Program-made: the position numbers and the translations under genes
Notes under the pieces: model-generated
The model's input: the letters and a program-made list of their open reading frames with translations, nothing else
Told to the model about the DNA's origin: nothing
The model's database searches: none
Assembly (NCBI GenBank): GCA_020697255.1
Contig: JAJFBE010000001.1
Span: forward strand, 434,001-498,000
Direction: 5' to 3'
From: Burkholderiales bacterium
GTDB lineage: Bacteria; Pseudomonadota; Gammaproteobacteria; Burkholderiales; UBA11063
Length of the DNA: 64,000 nt
Shown here: positions 36,585 through 45,490 of the stretch, one piece after another
Position numbering within the stretch: the stretch's first letter is position 1
Layout: each line of letters opens with the position of its first letter

Positions 36585-36950
36585 TTAACCAGAGACTATC
36601 AACTCACGCACAAATGAACTAACTAAGCTTACAAAAATCGGGCTTGGATCTTCTACCTTGGGTGATAGCAAATCCAGATTTAAGTGCGCCAAAATATAAA
36701 ATTGCTCGTTTATGGATAGATTGGAAAATATTTTTTTGTACGTGTCGCACCTTCTGCTTATAATCCCATCAATTAGATTATTTCGAAGCAAAGGATCAGA
36801 AACATGTTTCCTGGCTGAATATACCAACCGGTCTAAATGCTCTGATTTTAATTGCCCAAGAACGTCATAGACTAAATCTTCAAATTTATTTATGACTGAA
36901 ATTTTATCAAAAGGACGGGATTGTAGTAGAATATCGGAAGCGTGAAACAT
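36585..36950 (-). CDS. Hypothetical helical protein
   Basis: 121 residues, no signal peptide and no family recognised. It is mostly helical and has LKSEHLDRLVYSARKHVS and FSNLSINEQFYILAHLNL; cysteines are nearly absent. ATG preceded by AAAGGAGAG purine run. It could be a small regulatory or effector-associated protein, but nothing in the sequence decides this. Confidence 0.55.
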   Translation of the reverse strand: MFHASDILLQSRPFDKISVINKFEDLVYDVLGQLKSEHLDRLVYSARKHVSDPLLRNNLIDGIISRRCDTYKKIFSNLSINEQFYILAHLNLDLLSPKVEDPSPIFVSLVSSFVRELIVSG

Positions 36951-37019
36951 ATAGCTCTCCTTTGTGTCTTAAAGGTTAGTGGAAGAACGGCTAAGGGCTG
37001 CAACCCTCGGTCATTCGCT

Positions 37020-37044
37020 GTTTCACGCCCACCTTGGGTGAAAC
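37020..37044. repeat. Hairpin upstream of the 36585 gene
   Basis: GTTTCACGCCCA, a 3-base loop and TGGGTGAAAC pair over 10-11 bases with one bulge. A second small hairpin AGGG-CTGCA-ACCCT lies just before it at 36988-37006. Together they fill the 270-base gap between the 36585 gene and the Tim44-domain gene; they could be a leader structure or a decayed intergenic repeat. Confidence 0.45.
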
Positions 37045-37174
37045 TGGAGGTATTATATCTCAAGTGTAGTAGTTATGTAAAAATTTTTCACATATTCAAT
37101 TTTCAGGCAGTATAACTTCTAGTTTTATATTGCTAACACGCCGGAGAATTCTGCCCCACAAAATATCCTATTCA

Positions 37175-37183
37175 TGCTATAAT
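37175..37183 (+). promoter_or_regulatory. Extended -10 promoter of the Tim44-domain gene
   Basis: TGCTATAAT, a perfect extended -10, 42 bases before the start codon. The -35 region is poor, as is common for this promoter type. The same CATGCTATAAT is found before the gene at 56644. Confidence 0.5.
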
Positions 37184-37224
37184 GTTAACCTATTATCGGT
37201 TTATTATATAAATTAAGGATCTAC

Positions 37225-38220
37225 ATGAAAAAATTCTTGGTAATCCTCTTAGCAGGAAGTTTATTATTTAACAATGCATTCGCCGGGCGTTTTGGCGGCG
37301 GCAGAAGCAGCGGAATGCAACGCAGTATGTCCAGACCATCTGGCTCTGGCTATAGCTCTAATTATGGACACACAGGACAAGCCCCTAATATGGGATCAGG
37401 ACAACAACAGCAACGTTCAGGAATGGGCGCCGGAACTGCGGCAATGCTTGGAGCTGCAGCCGGAGCAGCTGGTGGTTATATGCTTGGTAAAAGCAATAGC
37501 AATAATGTAGCCAATAATCCTAATGCAAGTGGTGCTGTAGCAGCAAAAGCATCTGAAGAAACCAGAAGCTCTATACCTTGGGGTACTATTGGCATATTAA
37601 TTGCTATTTTGGCGCTAGGCTTAATATTTTTTAGAAGAAAAATCAACCCAGGCCTATCCTCGCATAACCCAATGAATAACTTTACACCCGGTAATAATAA
37701 TGGCTTTAATATGCAAAATATTAACCGTGGCGCAAATAATTTACAATCCGGTAAGCCATCAGGTAAGCCAATACTTAAATTTGGCTCGGCTGCACCAACA
37801 ACAGAGCAAATAGACAAAATGCCAGATGGTATTGAAACTGTATACTTTTTACGTCAGGCAAAAGGAATGTTTTTGCATATTCAAAGCATGAATAGCTCTG
37901 ATAATATTAGTGAAATTCAAAAATATATGACAGCGCCATTATTTGCTGAAGTAAAAGATGATATATTAAACAATACAACTATAGCTGATTTTACTAACCT
38001 AGATTGTCAGTTAATGCAATGTGAGGCTGTAGCAGCTAGTCAAACTGAAGATGGCCAGCCAATTGAAGCTCACTTAGTTGCTTCAGTTAAGTTTTTAGGT
38101 AATGTCAGCGAAAATCCGGAACAGCCACCTGCTCCATTTAGCGAAATCTGGAATTTTGTTAAATCTGAGAGCACCAATAATAAGTGGATTGTTGCCGGTA
38201 TACAGCAAGAAAAAGCCTAA
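37225..38220 (+). CDS. Tim44-like domain membrane protein
   Basis: 331 residues. Signal peptide KKFLVILLAGSLLFNNAFA, then a Gly/Ser/Arg-rich linker (RFGGGRSSGMQRSMSRPSG), a glycine-zipper-like GTAAMLGAAAGAAGGYMLG, a membrane helix IPWGTIGILIAILALGLIFF near residue 120, and a C-terminal Tim44 fold (ETVYFLRQAKGMFLHIQSM to IWNFVKSE). This layout is common in betaproteobacteria, where the protein is thought to sit in the inner membrane; its role is unclear. It is followed by a terminator. Confidence 0.85.
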   Translation: MKKFLVILLAGSLLFNNAFAGRFGGGRSSGMQRSMSRPSGSGYSSNYGHTGQAPNMGSGQQQQRSGMGAGTAAMLGAAAGAAGGYMLGKSNSNNVANNPNASGAVAAKASEETRSSIPWGTIGILIAILALGLIFFRRKINPGLSSHNPMNNFTPGNNNGFNMQNINRGANNLQSGKPSGKPILKFGSAAPTTEQIDKMPDGIETVYFLRQAKGMFLHIQSMNSSDNISEIQKYMTAPLFAEVKDDILNNTTIADFTNLDCQLMQCEAVAASQTEDGQPIEAHLVASVKFLGNVSENPEQPPAPFSEIWNFVKSESTNNKWIVAGIQQEKA

Positions 38221-38235
38221 ACCCGGTGTTTATAG

Positions 38236-38265
38236 AACCGGGCTTCATAAGTTCCCGGTTTTTTT
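38236..38265 (+). terminator. Rho-independent terminator of the Tim44-domain gene
   Basis: AACCGGG, an 11-base loop, CCCGGTT and then seven T, starting 16 bases after the stop codon. Confidence 0.85.
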
Positions 38266-38286
38266 ATTTTATAGTAATTTATTTAA

Positions 38287-38332
38287 CCTAAAAAAAGCAG
38301 CTAGGCATAAAAAGCCAACTGCTCTTTTTAGG
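38287..38332. terminator. Long hairpin upstream of the TlpA-like gene
   Basis: CCTAAAAAAAGCAG and CTGCTCTTTTTAGG pair over 12 of 14 positions around a loop that holds GGCATAAAAAGCC, itself a small hairpin. It lies 20 bases before the TlpA-like gene. It may be a second terminator or a leader structure. Confidence 0.4.
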
Positions 38333-38351
38333 CTAGAGGTATCTAGCTTAT

Positions 38352-38852
38352 ATGAAGTTTGCAAAAAAATTATTTACTAAATTACATTTAATTATAGCAG
38401 CAATTTTTTTGAGTATTGGATTTGGAATACATTATTATAATCTTGATCCTTTAGAGGTAAGTTTAGATGATCGGGAACACAAACTTAAAAATTTTGTAAA
38501 ACCAGATAAAGTACTGGTAGTCTCATTTTGGGCCAGCTGGTGTCCACATTGTCTCAGGGAAATTGGTAAATTAAAACGTTTCAAGGAAAAACATCCGGAA
38601 ATAGCCGTTCTTGGCCTAAAGGTAGATGAAGGCTCAGCCGAAACAGTCTTTCAGGATACTACCGGATACCCTAGCTTTGATGCAAGTATGCACGGTGCCC
38701 AGATTATGCAATTATTTGGCAACTATACCGCCGCTTTACCTTTTACCGTAATACTAGACAATGAAAAGCGTAAGACGCTGCTTGGCGAAACCAGCCCGGA
38801 AGAGTTAGAAAAGAATATTTCTGCTGTTCAAGAAAATATACACAAATCATAA
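38352..38852 (+). CDS. TlpA-like membrane-anchored thioredoxin
   Basis: 166 residues. One N-terminal membrane helix (LIIAAIFLSIGFGIHYY) anchors a periplasmic thioredoxin fold. The active site is WCPHC (residue 57-62 region), the cis-proline segment is ALPFTVI. CPHC differs from the CxxC of most TlpA proteins (CPPC). Likely role is periplasmic thiol-disulfide exchange, for example with cytochrome c or copper-site maturation; partner unknown. It stands between the Tim44 gene and polA. Confidence 0.88.
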   Translation: MKFAKKLFTKLHLIIAAIFLSIGFGIHYYNLDPLEVSLDDREHKLKNFVKPDKVLVVSFWASWCPHCLREIGKLKRFKEKHPEIAVLGLKVDEGSAETVFQDTTGYPSFDASMHGAQIMQLFGNYTAALPFTVILDNEKRKTLLGETSPEELEKNISAVQENIHKS

Positions 38853-38861
38853 TTTATAAGA

Positions 38862-38932
38862 TAGGTTCCCGCCAACCATATGCGTGTGTGCGCGGGAATA
38901 ACAAAGCTAGATCCCCGGGCGGGAATGACAGG
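38862..38932. repeat. Dispersed palindromic repeat pair upstream of polA
   Basis: Two adjacent elements: GGTTCCCGCC...GCGCGGGAATAACA and GATCCCCGGGCGGGAATGACA. It belongs to the ATTCCC-loop-GGGAAT family. Confidence 0.7.
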
Positions 38933-38953
38933 CTTAAAAAGGACATCAAATTA

Positions 38954-41653
38954 ATGGATAATACCCTACTTCTAATTGACGGCTCATCCTTTATATTTCG
39001 CGCTTTTCATGCCATGCCAAATTTAACCTCGCCCAGTGGCCAACCAACCGGTGCAATTTATGGCATCACCAATATGTTCAAACAAATGCAGAAGAAATTC
39101 CAGACTAAAAACTGGGGCTGTATTTTTGATGCTCCGGGTAAAACTTTCCGTGAACATATCCATCCCGAATATAAAGCCAATCGTAAAGAAACACCGCAAG
39201 ACTTAATTAGCCAATTTGAAGAAATTTATACCATTATTAAAGCACTGGGTATACCGGTAATTATGCAAAATGGTATTGAAGCTGATGATTTAATTGGTAC
39301 GATAGCCGTACTGGGTAAAAGATCAGGTTATAAGGTAATTATCGCAACCGGAGATAAAGATTTTGCCCAACTGGTTGATGAAAATATTACCCTGGTAAAT
39401 ACAATGACTAATGAAATGCTTGATATTCAAGGCGTTATTGATAAATTTGGCGTTAGGCCGGAGCAAATTATTGACTATCTGTCTTTAGTCGGCGATAAAG
39501 TAGATAATATTCCGGGAGTAGATAAATGTGGCCCGAAAACCGCTGTCAAATGGCTAAGTGAGTATGGTACACTTGATAATCTTATCCAAAATAAGGACAA
39601 ACTTAGCGGTGTGGTAGGTGATAATTTTAGAGCCGCTATTAACTGGTTAGCTACAGCAAAAACTTTAGTTACAATTGATACTGCTGTTGACCTGGATAAC
39701 CTGCTTCCTGATGGGCTAAATACTTTATCAATCAGGCTCCCGGATAATGCAATTTTACAAGATAGATATACGGCTCTTGGTTTTAAAACTTGGTTACGCC
39801 AATTAAATGAAACTTTTATCCCAACATCAAACATTGCAGTAAACCAGGACAGTTTAAATAGTATAACACCGGTTTTACATAAAATAAAAAACGAGACTGA
39901 GCTGGAGCAAATTATCAAACAAATATCGGCTACTGATACCCCGCTTAGCCTTGCAGTGATCCCGGATGATTTTAGTAAGCCTACGGCAATTCGTTATCTG
40001 GTATTTAGCGATACAAAAACTGTATATTATTTAGTAGCAAATATAGAACAAGATTTATTTGGTAATACCGGGAACAGCTATAGTATAGCAGTGTTATCCA
40101 AATTATTTACCTGTAAAAACCCTAAAGTGCTGCCCAATTATAAAAATACCTTGCATATACTAAGCAATATTGGCCAAGAGCTAAATAATGTTATTGGCGA
40201 TCTTACCCTCGCCCATTATGTGCAAAACTCCAAGCTTAAACATGATTTGACTACGATATTTGCCGATATGCTAAACCTGGATGTTATTGATGTAATCGGG
40301 AATACGCTAAAAGCCGGTAAATCGACAGAAAATTATGAAGAAACGCTTATTAACAACCTAAGCCTTATCATGGCCAATTGTAATATGTTAGAACAACAGA
40401 TTACCTCATCTATGTCAAAACCGGAGCTAAAATTATATCAAGAGATTGAGCTACCTTTGGTTAAAGTGCTAGTTGATATTGAAAATACCGGGATTGAGCT
40501 TGACCTGGCAGCATTTAGGGCTTTGGATGAGGAACTAAGCAAACAACTAAAAAATTTGGAGAGCTTAATTTATGCCGAGGCAAAAGTTGTATTTAATATT
40601 AATTCGCCTAAGCAATTACAAGATATTTTATTTAATAATTTAAAACTCCCGGTAGATGGAATTAAGAAAAACACCAGTGGCTATTCTACTGACGAAGATT
40701 CACTCAAGATTTTAGAACAACAAGGTATACAAATTGCTACATATTTACTTGAATATAGAACGCTTAGCAAACTATTAAGCACCTATATCAGCAAGCTACC
40801 TTTACTGGTAGATAGGGCACATAAAGTACATACTACCTATGACCAGGCTTTAGTTGCCAGCGGTCGCTTATCCTCTAAAGATCCAAATTTACAAAACATC
40901 CCGGTACGCAATAACTGGGGGCGGCAAATACGCCGCTGTTTTATTGCCGCTAAAGGGTATAAACTAGTCTGTGCTGATTATTCACAAATAGAACTAAGGA
41001 TTTTAGCCCACTTCTCACAGGATAAAAACTTAATTGATGCCTTTAATCATAACCAGGATATTCATGCAATAACTGCTGCTGAAATTTTTCATAAGCCAAT
41101 TGGCGAAATTAGCAAAGATGAACGCCGCTATGCTAAAACAATTAATTTTAGCCTGCTATATGGTAAAACAGCTTTTGGATTGGCACAAGAACTTGGGATC
41201 GAACGCTCTATTGCAAAAACTTATATCGATACTTATTTTGCCAAGTATCCCCTGATTAAGGCCTGCCTGGATAATATTAAAGACATGGCGCATAAAAATG
41301 GCTATGTTGAGACATACTTTGGCAGGCGTGTGTATCTGGCAAATATTAATGCAAGTAATAAAATCCTGCGCGATGCAGAAGAAAGACTGGCACTAAATGC
41401 ACCAATGCAAGGGACCTGTGCCGATGTAATTAAAATTGCTATGCTAAATATCGATAAATGGCTTCGGGTAAATAATCTGGCAAGCCGTATGATACTACAA
41501 GTTCATGATGAACTAATCCTGCTTGTCCCGGATAATGAAGTAGACTTAGTAACAGCAAATCTGGCAAAACTCATGAGCGATGGCGGAATGGGTCTAAGTG
41601 TTAAACTCAGTGTAGATGTGAGAACAGCACAAAACTGGGATGACGCCCATTAA
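38954..41653 (+). CDS. polA: DNA polymerase I with a degenerate 3'-5' exonuclease domain
   Basis: Start at the ATG of 38954 (AAGGA upstream); 899 residues. Residues 1-290 are the 5' nuclease (LLIDGSSFIFRAFHAM, GIEADDLIGT, TGDKDFAQLV, LVGDKVDNIPG). Residues about 300-490 occupy the proofreading domain, but the FDTET metal motif is replaced by LSLAVIPDD, and the NxxYD motif by PNYKNTL. The polymerase part keeps motif A DYSQIELRILAH, motif B KTINFSLLYG and motif C LQVHDEL. So it should make DNA and remove RNA primers but not proofread. It overlaps the next, convergent gene by 4 bases. Confidence 0.93.
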   Translation: MDNTLLLIDGSSFIFRAFHAMPNLTSPSGQPTGAIYGITNMFKQMQKKFQTKNWGCIFDAPGKTFREHIHPEYKANRKETPQDLISQFEEIYTIIKALGIPVIMQNGIEADDLIGTIAVLGKRSGYKVIIATGDKDFAQLVDENITLVNTMTNEMLDIQGVIDKFGVRPEQIIDYLSLVGDKVDNIPGVDKCGPKTAVKWLSEYGTLDNLIQNKDKLSGVVGDNFRAAINWLATAKTLVTIDTAVDLDNLLPDGLNTLSIRLPDNAILQDRYTALGFKTWLRQLNETFIPTSNIAVNQDSLNSITPVLHKIKNETELEQIIKQISATDTPLSLAVIPDDFSKPTAIRYLVFSDTKTVYYLVANIEQDLFGNTGNSYSIAVLSKLFTCKNPKVLPNYKNTLHILSNIGQELNNVIGDLTLAHYVQNSKLKHDLTTIFADMLNLDVIDVIGNTLKAGKSTENYEETLINNLSLIMANCNMLEQQITSSMSKPELKLYQEIELPLVKVLVDIENTGIELDLAAFRALDEELSKQLKNLESLIYAEAKVVFNINSPKQLQDILFNNLKLPVDGIKKNTSGYSTDEDSLKILEQQGIQIATYLLEYRTLSKLLSTYISKLPLLVDRAHKVHTTYDQALVASGRLSSKDPNLQNIPVRNNWGRQIRRCFIAAKGYKLVCADYSQIELRILAHFSQDKNLIDAFNHNQDIHAITAAEIFHKPIGEISKDERRYAKTINFSLLYGKTAFGLAQELGIERSIAKTYIDTYFAKYPLIKACLDNIKDMAHKNGYVETYFGRRVYLANINASNKILRDAEERLALNAPMQGTCADVIKIAMLNIDKWLRVNNLASRMILQVHDELILLVPDNEVDLVTANLAKLMSDGGMGLSVKLSVDVRTAQNWDDAH

Positions 41654-42756
41654 GCAAATATCCAGCTGCCAGATAACCAAAATAACCAGCACACCCAGGT
41701 CATGGCAATTGAAGCAATCAAAATAAGCATTTTTATTGTAAGCGAATTTCTGGAAACAACCACTGCTGCCAAATAAGCAGTAAACAGGGAAAAACACATC
41801 CTAAATGAATTCCATAAGCCACCGGAAATAAAAATCGGGATTATACAAAATAGATTAAATAAAGCTTGTTGCTTTAGCCGATAATACCATAAAATAATTG
41901 TTGTAACAATTAATGAAATAGCAAAAGCACTTACATCATAGATAGTTGCCTTTTGAAACATAGTATAAACCTGGGCTATTATATTACCACTTAAATCAAA
42001 GCCTGGCCTGGCAAAACCCGGCGCCCTTTGGGCATGAATAAAAGCCAGGTAATCTCCCACATGTATTTGTAAATAAAGCATATGTGCAGACAATGGAATA
42101 CATAGAATAATACATTGTAAAATAAATGTTTTATTTAATTTGTACCTGCTGTAAGAATAGTATATAAATGGAACTATAAACATAATCCCAACTATTTTTG
42201 TGACTCCCAATAAGCTTCCTATTATAACTGCTAACCACACTTTGTCCTTTTCCAGGCTGTAAAAGGCAGTAAGGGATAATAGTAAAAACGACGGCTCGGT
42301 TAATCCGGCAAAAAAATATATATTCGTGGGGGCAAATGCCAGTAATATTACCCCATACTGAATATCCAATGTTTTAAAACCAAGCTGGTTCAAGTAATTA
42401 TAAAAAACTAACAAACAACTAAACAATATTAGCTGATTTAATAAAATACTGGTTTCTGGTAATGGAAAAAGCCCATTTAATGATATTATTTTTAATATCA
42501 ATGGCCACAATGGAAACCAGACATAGTTACCACCCAAATGATATGTAGTATCATATCCGTTTAGCGCAATACCTGCATAATGCTCGCTATCCCAACGCCA
42601 TAGGTTTTCTACCACACTCTTGCCGCTTTTAATTAAAGCATGTTCAATAAAGGAATATTCCAGAAAAAAGAAATATCGGGAAATAATAAATATTAGCAAG
42701 CAAAAGATCAAAGCCCTTAGTTGCCAATTAAATGTTTTTTTTGGAGATGACATCAT
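41650..42756 (-). CDS. PIG-V-like polytopic glycosyltransferase
   Basis: 368 residues with about 8-10 membrane helices. The N-terminal loop has WRWDSEHYAGIALNGYD, the 'W-D-x-x-x-Y-x-x-I-A-x-x-G-Y' motif of PIG-V/GT-C mannosyltransferases, followed by WFPLWPLIL. It is likely to add a sugar from a polyprenyl-phosphate donor on the periplasmic side of the membrane. The exact substrate is unknown. It overlaps the polA end tail-to-tail. Confidence 0.8.
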   Translation of the reverse strand: MMSSPKKTFNWQLRALIFCLLIFIISRYFFFLEYSFIEHALIKSGKSVVENLWRWDSEHYAGIALNGYDTTYHLGGNYVWFPLWPLILKIISLNGLFPLPETSILLNQLILFSCLLVFYNYLNQLGFKTLDIQYGVILLAFAPTNIYFFAGLTEPSFLLLSLTAFYSLEKDKVWLAVIIGSLLGVTKIVGIMFIVPFIYYSYSRYKLNKTFILQCIILCIPLSAHMLYLQIHVGDYLAFIHAQRAPGFARPGFDLSGNIIAQVYTMFQKATIYDVSAFAISLIVTTIILWYYRLKQQALFNLFCIIPIFISGGLWNSFRMCFSLFTAYLAAVVVSRNSLTIKMLILIASIAMTWVCWLFWLSGSWIFA

Positions 42757-42859
42757 TGATTAAACAATCTAATATTACATTACGCCATTATACCAGCAAA
42801 TCTATTTTAGTGTACAATCTATCCTTGGAATTTCATTTTCAGGTATTGGGAGATAGTTC

Positions 42860-43954
42860 ATGAAAAGAACATTTGAATATTTTAAACTTGCCATACTTGG
42901 CTATGCCGGTATACTAGCCGGATGTAGCAGCGGCAATTCATCCGGTACTACACCTCCTGTTACACAATATACAGCTTTTAGTTGTCCAGGTACAGTTAAC
43001 GTCAGCTTCCCCGGCATCTCCGGAATTCGCGGAATAACCAATTCTACGAATGTTTATATAACCGGTGTCTACGTACAGTATGGTGCAAACCAGGCTTTTT
43101 TATATCAAGGACCAGTTTTAGGCGGTGGTACCTGCACTGCATTTAATTACCCAACTGCCACAGGCAGGACTGTTACAGCTACCGCTCTATATGGCCCGGA
43201 TAACGGCACTGTTAGTGGAAATGTTGTTTTAGTGGGAAGCTATACCACTGTAGAAAGTGGGCCTATCTCACAACAAGGCTTACTCTATCAGGGCGCAAGT
43301 GATGGATCAACTACTAATGGCTGGATGACGCTCAATCCATCTTCTCTTGCACGAGACTCAATAATCAATACAATTGGCCACAGTACAATGGGCGGGCTTG
43401 TTGTAGGTAATTTTGATACTATCTCAACTACCGGAAGATCATTTATCTATAATATTAATACCGGCGTATATACCGAATTTACTATTCCAGGAAGCTCAGC
43501 CAGTGTTACTCTTTACGGAATATGGTACAACGGTGGAACTAGTTATACACTAACCGGTGGTTATAGTGCTGTATCGCAGGGGGGAATTGATCTGGGCTTT
43601 TTGGCCGACTGGGATTCGAGTACTCAAACTATAACCAATTTTGTAAGCCTCAATTATAATAATTTATCGCCAACCCAGGCAGGAACACATTTTGAAGGAA
43701 TTACAACGGATGGCAATGGTGGCTATAATTTATCCGGAGATTGGCAAGTGCCAGGCGGTACGGCAAATCCGGTTTTTGTGCATGTTATACGTAATGCAAA
43801 TGGTTCATTTGGTAATGCAACTTGGACAAATTTTTCCTACCCGAAAGCAACTGCTACCTCAGCAAATACTGTATATCAAAACTATGTCTTAGGTTTGTAT
43901 CAGTTAGGAACCACACTTGATTATGGCTACGTAGCTACAATTGTTAGTAATTAA
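42860..43954 (+). CDS. Lipoprotein of unknown function
   Basis: 364 residues with a lipoprotein signal (LAILGYAGILAGCSSGNSSG, lipobox LAGC). The mature protein is rich in Gly, Thr, Ser, Asn and Tyr, with repeated GI-type beta elements (YITGVYVQYG, LLYQGASDG, IYNINTGVYTEF, GFLADWDSST). It may form a beta-propeller-like fold but no family was recognised. It lies just before the Kelch-type lipoprotein, 12 bases away, as a probable pair. Confidence 0.75.
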   Translation: MKRTFEYFKLAILGYAGILAGCSSGNSSGTTPPVTQYTAFSCPGTVNVSFPGISGIRGITNSTNVYITGVYVQYGANQAFLYQGPVLGGGTCTAFNYPTATGRTVTATALYGPDNGTVSGNVVLVGSYTTVESGPISQQGLLYQGASDGSTTNGWMTLNPSSLARDSIINTIGHSTMGGLVVGNFDTISTTGRSFIYNINTGVYTEFTIPGSSASVTLYGIWYNGGTSYTLTGGYSAVSQGGIDLGFLADWDSSTQTITNFVSLNYNNLSPTQAGTHFEGITTDGNGGYNLSGDWQVPGGTANPVFVHVIRNANGSFGNATWTNFSYPKATATSANTVYQNYVLGLYQLGTTLDYGYVATIVSN

Positions 43955-43975
43955 TTTTTTAAAAGAATGTTAATC

Positions 43976-45370
43976 ATGAAAATTTTCATCCTTATTTTAT
44001 CTGCCCTGTACCTAAATGCATGCAGTAGCGGCACCAGTAGTCCGACTGTTACGCCCGCCACTCCCCTAGGCTGGACCTGGATGGGTGGTAGTATCTATAC
44101 CGGAGCTTATGGAGTTTATGGGACACAAGGTGTTGCCTCAGCATCTAATATTCCAGGATCCCGTTATATTGCAATTAGTTGGGTTGATAAAACCGATAAC
44201 TTCTGGGTCTTTGGTGGGAGTGGCAATGCGCTCTCCGGGGCAAGTGGTAACCTGAATGATTTGTGGAAATATAACACAACCACTAACCAATGGACATGGA
44301 TCAGTGGAAGTAACATGATAAATCCTGCCGGAGTGTATGGAACTATCACAATTGCTGCGGCTAGTAATATACCGGGCGGCAGATTTGGCTCGGTTAGCTG
44401 GCTGGATAATAATGGAAATTTATGGCTCTTTGGCGGATATGGCAATGACAAAAATGGTACCACCGGGACGTTGAATGATTTGTGGATGTATAATGTTACT
44501 ACTAATATGTGGACATGGATGCGTGGCTCAGACAGCGTACGCTCCCCAGGGGTATATGGAACAAAGGGCGTTGCGGACAGCTTGAATACACCAGGTGCCC
44601 GACTGGGGGCAGTTAGCTGGGTTGATATGAGCGGCAACCTATGGTTATTTGGCGGCGCGGATGATATTACTACAGACAATGTTTTTAATGATTTATGGAT
44701 GTATAACATAGCTAATAACCAGTGGACATGGGTAGCCGGGGCTAATACTTTAAATAACTATGGTATTTATGGTTTACAAGGAGTCAGCAGTACACTTAAT
44801 TCACCGGGCGGCAGGCTCGATAGCGTTGGCTTTAGTGATAATAATGGAAATCTGTGGCTCTTTGGCGGTGCAGGACTTGATGCATCTAATACACGTGGTG
44901 ACCTGAATGACCTATGGCAATACCAGATTGCTACCGGCTTATGGACCTGGAAAAGCGGTAGTAACCTGAAAAATACATATGGCGTATACCTAACACAAGG
45001 TATTGCATCCCCCAACAGTATTCCCGGCTCACGCAAACACCGCACACCTATTAGCACGCCCAATTATAACGGTGGTCTGGTTATGCTAGGTGGTGATGGA
45101 TATGGCGCTTCTACAAGTGGCCTTTTAAATGATTTGTGGGGTTATGCCCCATCTACTAACCAATGGATATGGCTTGATGGTAGCACCGAAAGCGGGGCTT
45201 ATGGTGTATATGGTAGCCAGAATGTAGCCTCAAGCACCAATGTACCGGGTGCACGTAAGGATGGCGTTGGATTTGTCGACTCTAAAGGTAATTTATGGAT
45301 TTTTGGTGGCGCTGGTAACGGAGTAAATGGTACCGGTAACCTAAATGACCTGTGGAAATATACACAGTAG
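43976..45370 (+). CDS. Kelch-repeat lipoprotein
   Basis: Start at the second ATG (43976), which begins the signal FILILSALYLNACSSG with lipobox LNAC; an ATG three codons earlier is possible. 464 residues. Six repeats of about 70 residues run through the mature part, each with TW..GS....YGVYG, 'PG.R....W.D..GNLWLFGG' and LNDLW.Y, the Kelch/galactose-oxidase-type pattern. It should form a beta-propeller outside the inner membrane. Partner of the previous lipoprotein by position. Confidence 0.85.
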   Translation: MKIFILILSALYLNACSSGTSSPTVTPATPLGWTWMGGSIYTGAYGVYGTQGVASASNIPGSRYIAISWVDKTDNFWVFGGSGNALSGASGNLNDLWKYNTTTNQWTWISGSNMINPAGVYGTITIAAASNIPGGRFGSVSWLDNNGNLWLFGGYGNDKNGTTGTLNDLWMYNVTTNMWTWMRGSDSVRSPGVYGTKGVADSLNTPGARLGAVSWVDMSGNLWLFGGADDITTDNVFNDLWMYNIANNQWTWVAGANTLNNYGIYGLQGVSSTLNSPGGRLDSVGFSDNNGNLWLFGGAGLDASNTRGDLNDLWQYQIATGLWTWKSGSNLKNTYGVYLTQGIASPNSIPGSRKHRTPISTPNYNGGLVMLGGDGYGASTSGLLNDLWGYAPSTNQWIWLDGSTESGAYGVYGSQNVASSTNVPGARKDGVGFVDSKGNLWIFGGAGNGVNGTGNLNDLWKYTQ

Positions 45371-45397
45371 CCTGGTTTCATTAGCTTAGGTTATGGC

Positions 45398-45430
45398 ATG
45401 TCATGGATCCCCGGTCTGGCCGGGGATAAT
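45398..45430. repeat. Dispersed palindromic repeat
   Basis: TCATGGATCCCCGGTCTGGC followed by CGGGGATAAT; CCCCGG/CCGGGG arms. It sits after the Kelch lipoprotein gene. Confidence 0.65.
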
Positions 45431-45490
45431 ATTTTATACCTGGATGTATGAATTTTGCTGCTTAATGACCTGCTTCATGGGCATGAACAG

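Noticed and set aside
38888-38953. N-terminal extension of DNA polymerase I
   Set aside because: Also derived from a repeat; the conserved start and the AAGGA site point to 38954.
44164-45063. Long minus-strand open frames opposite the Kelch lipoprotein
   Set aside because: They mirror the coding repeats, are Pro/Leu rich in a periodic way and have no start signals; shadows of the plus-strand gene.
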